From a bacterium (GTDB taxonomy: Bacteria > Spirochaetota > JAHITG01), in contig JAQTRT010000132.1 of NCBI GenBank assembly GCA_028711675.1, forward strand, positions 1-8,478: 8,478 nt of DNA. Direction: 5' to 3'. Positions 6,365 through 8,478 of the stretch are shown one piece after another. A program made the position numbers and the translations under genes. The notes beneath the pieces are model-generated. The model ran no database searches and was not told where the DNA came from. It worked only from the letters and a program-made list of their open reading frames with translations. Every line of letters starts with the position of its first letter. The first letter of the stretch is position 1.

Positions 6365-7462
6365 TCAGACACATTGATGCAGCTCTTGGCAGATGAACTC
6401 GATCTCTGATCTTTTAAGCTCCGGATAGAGGGGCAGGCTTAATACCCTCTCCGCTGCCAGCTCCGCATTCGGGAAATCCCCTTTTTGATATCCCAGAAAT
6501 CCCAGGGCCGGCTGTAAATGCAGGGGCACAGGATAGTGGATCAGCGTCTGGATGCCTTTTTTCTTTAAATGGTCCATGACACGCGGACGGTCCTTTACCC
6601 GGATCACATAAAGATGATAGACATGGGAACCTTTCTCCTGAACCTTCGGCAGCTTTATCCCGGGAACGTCCTTTAACAATCCATTATAATAACGGGCATG
6701 GGACTGCCTCTGCTTCGTCCATTCCTTAAGGTATTGAAGTTTAACCAGAAGAATACCTGCCTGAAGTCCGTCCATACGGTGATTGAACCCCAGAATGTCG
6801 TGATAATATTTCCGGCTTCTTCCGTGGTCCAGCAGTTTTTTGATCCTTGCGGCCAAATCCTGTGAATTTGTGACGACCATACCTGCATCACCATAGGCAC
6901 CAAGGTTCTTTCCGGGGTAAAAACTGAACGCGCCGGTATCACCGAATGAACCCACAGGCCGGCCGTTATAGGAAGAAAGATGGGCCTGGGCGCAGTCCTC
7001 GATCACTTTTAAATTATATTTTCGGGCTAAGGCTGTTATGTCATCCATTCTTACAGGATTACCGAAAAGGTGGACCGGGATAATAGCCCTGGTCTTTTTA
7101 CTGATTCTGGATTCGATCTGATCCGTATCCATCACATATGTATCCGGATCAATATCCGCAAAAACAGGCCGGGCTCCCAACTGACAAACAGCCTCAACTG
7201 TGGCAATGAAGGTCAAAGGAGTGGTAATGACCTCATCTCCCTTTTGTATCCCTGATGCTTCCAGAGAAAGCAGAAGTGCGGAAGTACCGCTGGAACAACC
7301 GGCAGCCCATTGACATCCATGAAGCCGGCTGAATTTTTTTTCCAGTTCAGCTACATAAGGCCCCTGGATAAAAGCCTTGGAGGAGATCACTTCATTTATT
7401 TTTTTATTAATTTCTTTTCTTATGGGGAAGAATTGTTTATCCAAGTCAAGAAATAAAATCAT
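6365..7462 (-). CDS. DegT/DnrJ/EryC1/StrS-family PLP-dependent sugar aminotransferase (WbpE/WlbC-like)
   Basis: Product of 365 residues, the usual length for the family. It shows FLDLDKQF (4-11), FIQGPYVAELE (31-41), the cofactor-phosphate loop CSSGTSAL (56-63) and TPLTFIATVEA (81-91). It also has FADIDPDTY (101-109), VIEDCAQAH (153-161, D156 to the PLP ring nitrogen) and FSFYPGKNLG (179-188), with K185 the Schiff-base lysine. The family transfers an amino group, usually from glutamate, to a keto nucleotide sugar in the cytoplasm. The gene upstream is a WlbA/WbpB-like dehydrogenase whose stop overlaps this start by 4 bp (ATGA), a coupling arrangement. The best guess is therefore amination of UDP-2-acetamido-3-keto-glucuronic acid at C3 (as WbpE/WlbC), but DegT enzymes acting on 4-keto sugars look alike. 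No active-site residue is missing. The Shine-Dalgarno ahead of ATG 7462 is weak (only GGGG), consistent with coupling. Confidence 0.9.
   Translation of the reverse strand: MILFLDLDKQFFPIRKEINKKINEVISSKAFIQGPYVAELEKKFSRLHGCQWAAGCSSGTSALLLSLEASGIQKGDEVITTPLTFIATVEAVCQLGARPVFADIDPDTYVMDTDQIESRISKKTRAIIPVHLFGNPVRMDDITALARKYNLKVIEDCAQAHLSSYNGRPVGSFGDTGAFSFYPGKNLGAYGDAGMVVTNSQDLAARIKKLLDHGRSRKYYHDILGFNHRMDGLQAGILLVKLQYLKEWTKQRQSHARYYNGLLKDVPGIKLPKVQEKGSHVYHLYVIRVKDRPRVMDHLKKKGIQTLIHYPVPLHLQPALGFLGYQKGDFPNAELAAERVLSLPLYPELKRSEIEFICQELHQCV
7459..7462 (-). other. ATGA stop/start overlap between dehydrogenase and aminotransferase
   Basis: On the minus strand the four bases ATGA hold both the aminotransferase ATG and the dehydrogenase TGA. 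This is a standard sign of translational coupling, and it supports both the operon and the two proteins acting in consecutive steps. Confidence 0.85.
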
Positions 7463-8478
7463 TTATGCCCCAATCTGCATTTTTTAGGTTTAAAACGCAG
7501 GAATACTTCTTTCCCGGTCTCAATGGACTCATACATAGCGGTAATCAATTCCAGGCTCTTGCGTCCCTCCAGACCGTCCACCAGGGCAGATTCTCCCCTC
7601 TCAATGCAATTCACCACATTCTGAAGATAAGCCTGATGTCCGAATCCGTATACACTGGGCGGATTAACAGAATATTTCCGGACGATTTCCCTGTCTTCCT
7701 CTTTCTCATCAGCAAAGTTCCAGATTTTTATCTCATTCGCGGCAAAACCGCCGATCTCAACTGTACCTCCTTCTCCCAGAATGGAAATGGACCCTTCCAG
7801 ATCTTTAGGCCGGGTTGCTGTTGTGGCTTCAATAATCCCCAGGGCTCCATTATGGAATTTAAGGGTGGCGACCGCCGTATCTTCTGTTTCTATATCCACT
7901 AACGCTGTTAAACTTTTGGCAAATACACTTTCCGGATTCCCCATCATCCATTCCAAAAGGTCGATATGATGACTGGCTTGATTGATGATAACACCGCCGT
8001 CATAGGCCCAGGTTCCGCGCCATTTGTCCATATCATAGTAATCCTGACGACGGCACCAGCGGACACGGACCGTGCCCAGGACCAGCTTTCCGAACCGGCC
8101 TTTCTCAATGGCTTCCCTTAGCTTCTGGACAGGAAGATTGAACCGGTTTTGTTTAACGACAAACAGCTTAATATTATTCCGGTCACAGGCTTTTATCATG
8201 CTATCAGCATCATCCAAGGTCATAGCCATGGGCTTTTCCACGACGATATGCTTTTTATACCGGCTTAAAGCAATCACATGTTCAGCATGCATGCCGCTGG
8301 GAGTCAGGACAGAAATGACATCGAGCTTCTTCTCTGATTCCATCATCTTGAACATGTCCGAGTAAAAAGGCACACCTGACTTTTTACTCAATTCTTCAGC
8401 CCGGGAGGGGACAATATCACAGACCGCTGCTATCCGGGCATTCTTGATCTGGTTCTGTCCGAGTAATTCAGCATACCG
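7459..8478 (-). CDS. Gfo/Idh/MocA-family nucleotide-sugar dehydrogenase (WlbA/WbpB-like), 5' end beyond right edge
   Basis: The frame is open from the stop at 7459 to the right edge, giving 339 visible residues. Only the first approximately 20 residues, with the Rossmann GxGxxG, are missing. Visible parts, numbered from the edge, are IAAVCDIVPSRAEEL (16-30; D21 ends beta-2), SVLTPSGMHAEHV (56-68) and the EKP motif with the family lysine K82. KQNRFNLPVQKLR (109-121), RVRWCRRQDYYD (138-149) and DGGVIINQASHHIDLLEWMMG (160-180) follow. The last blocks resemble UDP-N-acetyl-2-amino-2-deoxyglucuronate dehydrogenases (WlbA/WbpB), which oxidise C3 of UDP-GlcNAcA using NAD. The following aminotransferase supports this. 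An internal TTG at 8391 would start a 310-residue product, but it lacks the nucleotide-binding strand and cannot be the true start. It shares a 4-bp ATGA overlap with the aminotransferase. Promoter and upstream genes lie off-window. Family very likely; substrate moderately likely. Confidence 0.88.
   Translation of the reverse strand, partial: RYAELLGQNQIKNARIAAVCDIVPSRAEELSKKSGVPFYSDMFKMMESEKKLDVISVLTPSGMHAEHVIALSRYKKHIVVEKPMAMTLDDADSMIKACDRNNIKLFVVKQNRFNLPVQKLREAIEKGRFGKLVLGTVRVRWCRRQDYYDMDKWRGTWAYDGGVIINQASHHIDLLEWMMGNPESVFAKSLTALVDIETEDTAVATLKFHNGALGIIEATTATRPKDLEGSISILGEGGTVEIGGFAANEIKIWNFADEKEEDREIVRKYSVNPPSVYGFGHQAYLQNVVNCIERGESALVDGLEGRKSLELITAMYESIETGKEVFLRFKPKKCRLGHK

Noticed and set aside
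7465..7902. 145-codon plus-strand frame
   Set aside because: It lies opposite the conserved dehydrogenase gene and has no domain or start signal.
1..8478. Mobile element, phage or defence system
   Set aside because: No transposase, integrase, terminal repeats, nuclease or helicase motifs are visible. Every long frame fits sugar metabolism, glycosyl transfer or the membrane.

Overview
The window is a stretch of a bacterial surface-glycan (O-antigen, capsule or glycan-decoration) gene cluster. It carries seven protein-coding genes and no RNA gene, transposon, CRISPR array or phage gene that I can recognise. Nothing in it fixes the taxon. Base composition looks middling (just under half G+C by eye), starts have AGGAG-type ribosome sites, and one intergenic region carries sigma-70-like promoters, so a bacterium is clear. 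The enzyme types are those of lipopolysaccharide or capsule loci, which suggests (inference) a Gram-negative-type envelope.

Layout. Three transcription units are visible. (1) Leftward from about 1423: an extended-SDR nucleotide-sugar 4,6-dehydratase-like enzyme (442-1416), then a membrane protein cut by the left edge (1-438). (2) Rightward from about 1520: a GtrB/DPM1-type family 2 glycosyltransferase with two C-terminal membrane helices (1552-2496), then a second extended SDR (2500-3516). Units 1 and 2 diverge from a 135-bp intergenic region with two back-to-back sigma-70-like promoters; their -35 boxes form an 8-bp inverted repeat. (3) Leftward from beyond the right edge and convergent with unit 2: a Gfo/Idh/MocA dehydrogenase (7459-8478, 5' end missing), a DegT-type PLP aminotransferase (6365-7462), a second polyprenyl-phosphate-type GT2 (5392-6348) and a GT39-like multi-membrane GT-C glycosyltransferase (3554-5368). 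Only 37 bp separate units 2 and 3, with no obvious terminator hairpin.

How the genes fit together (inference). The dehydrogenase/aminotransferase pair resembles WlbA/WbpB plus WlbC/WbpE, which oxidise and then aminate C3 of UDP-N-acetylglucosaminuronic acid. The two SDRs look like a deoxysugar pair: one has an SDK dehydratase-type triad, the other a reductase/epimerase-like site. Each GT2 probably loads a sugar onto a polyprenyl phosphate on the cytoplasmic face. The GT-C protein, and perhaps the truncated membrane protein, would then transfer that sugar to an acceptor outside the inner membrane. No flippase, acetyltransferase, polymerase or ligase is visible.

Points departing from a naive ORF reading: two genes are better started at an internal ATG behind a strong Shine-Dalgarno than at the upstream GTG, and the dehydrogenase runs off the right edge rather than starting at an internal TTG. 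I found no sign of a wholly new biological system. The most unusual items are the symmetrical divergent promoter and an SDR whose YxxxK lysine is arginine.
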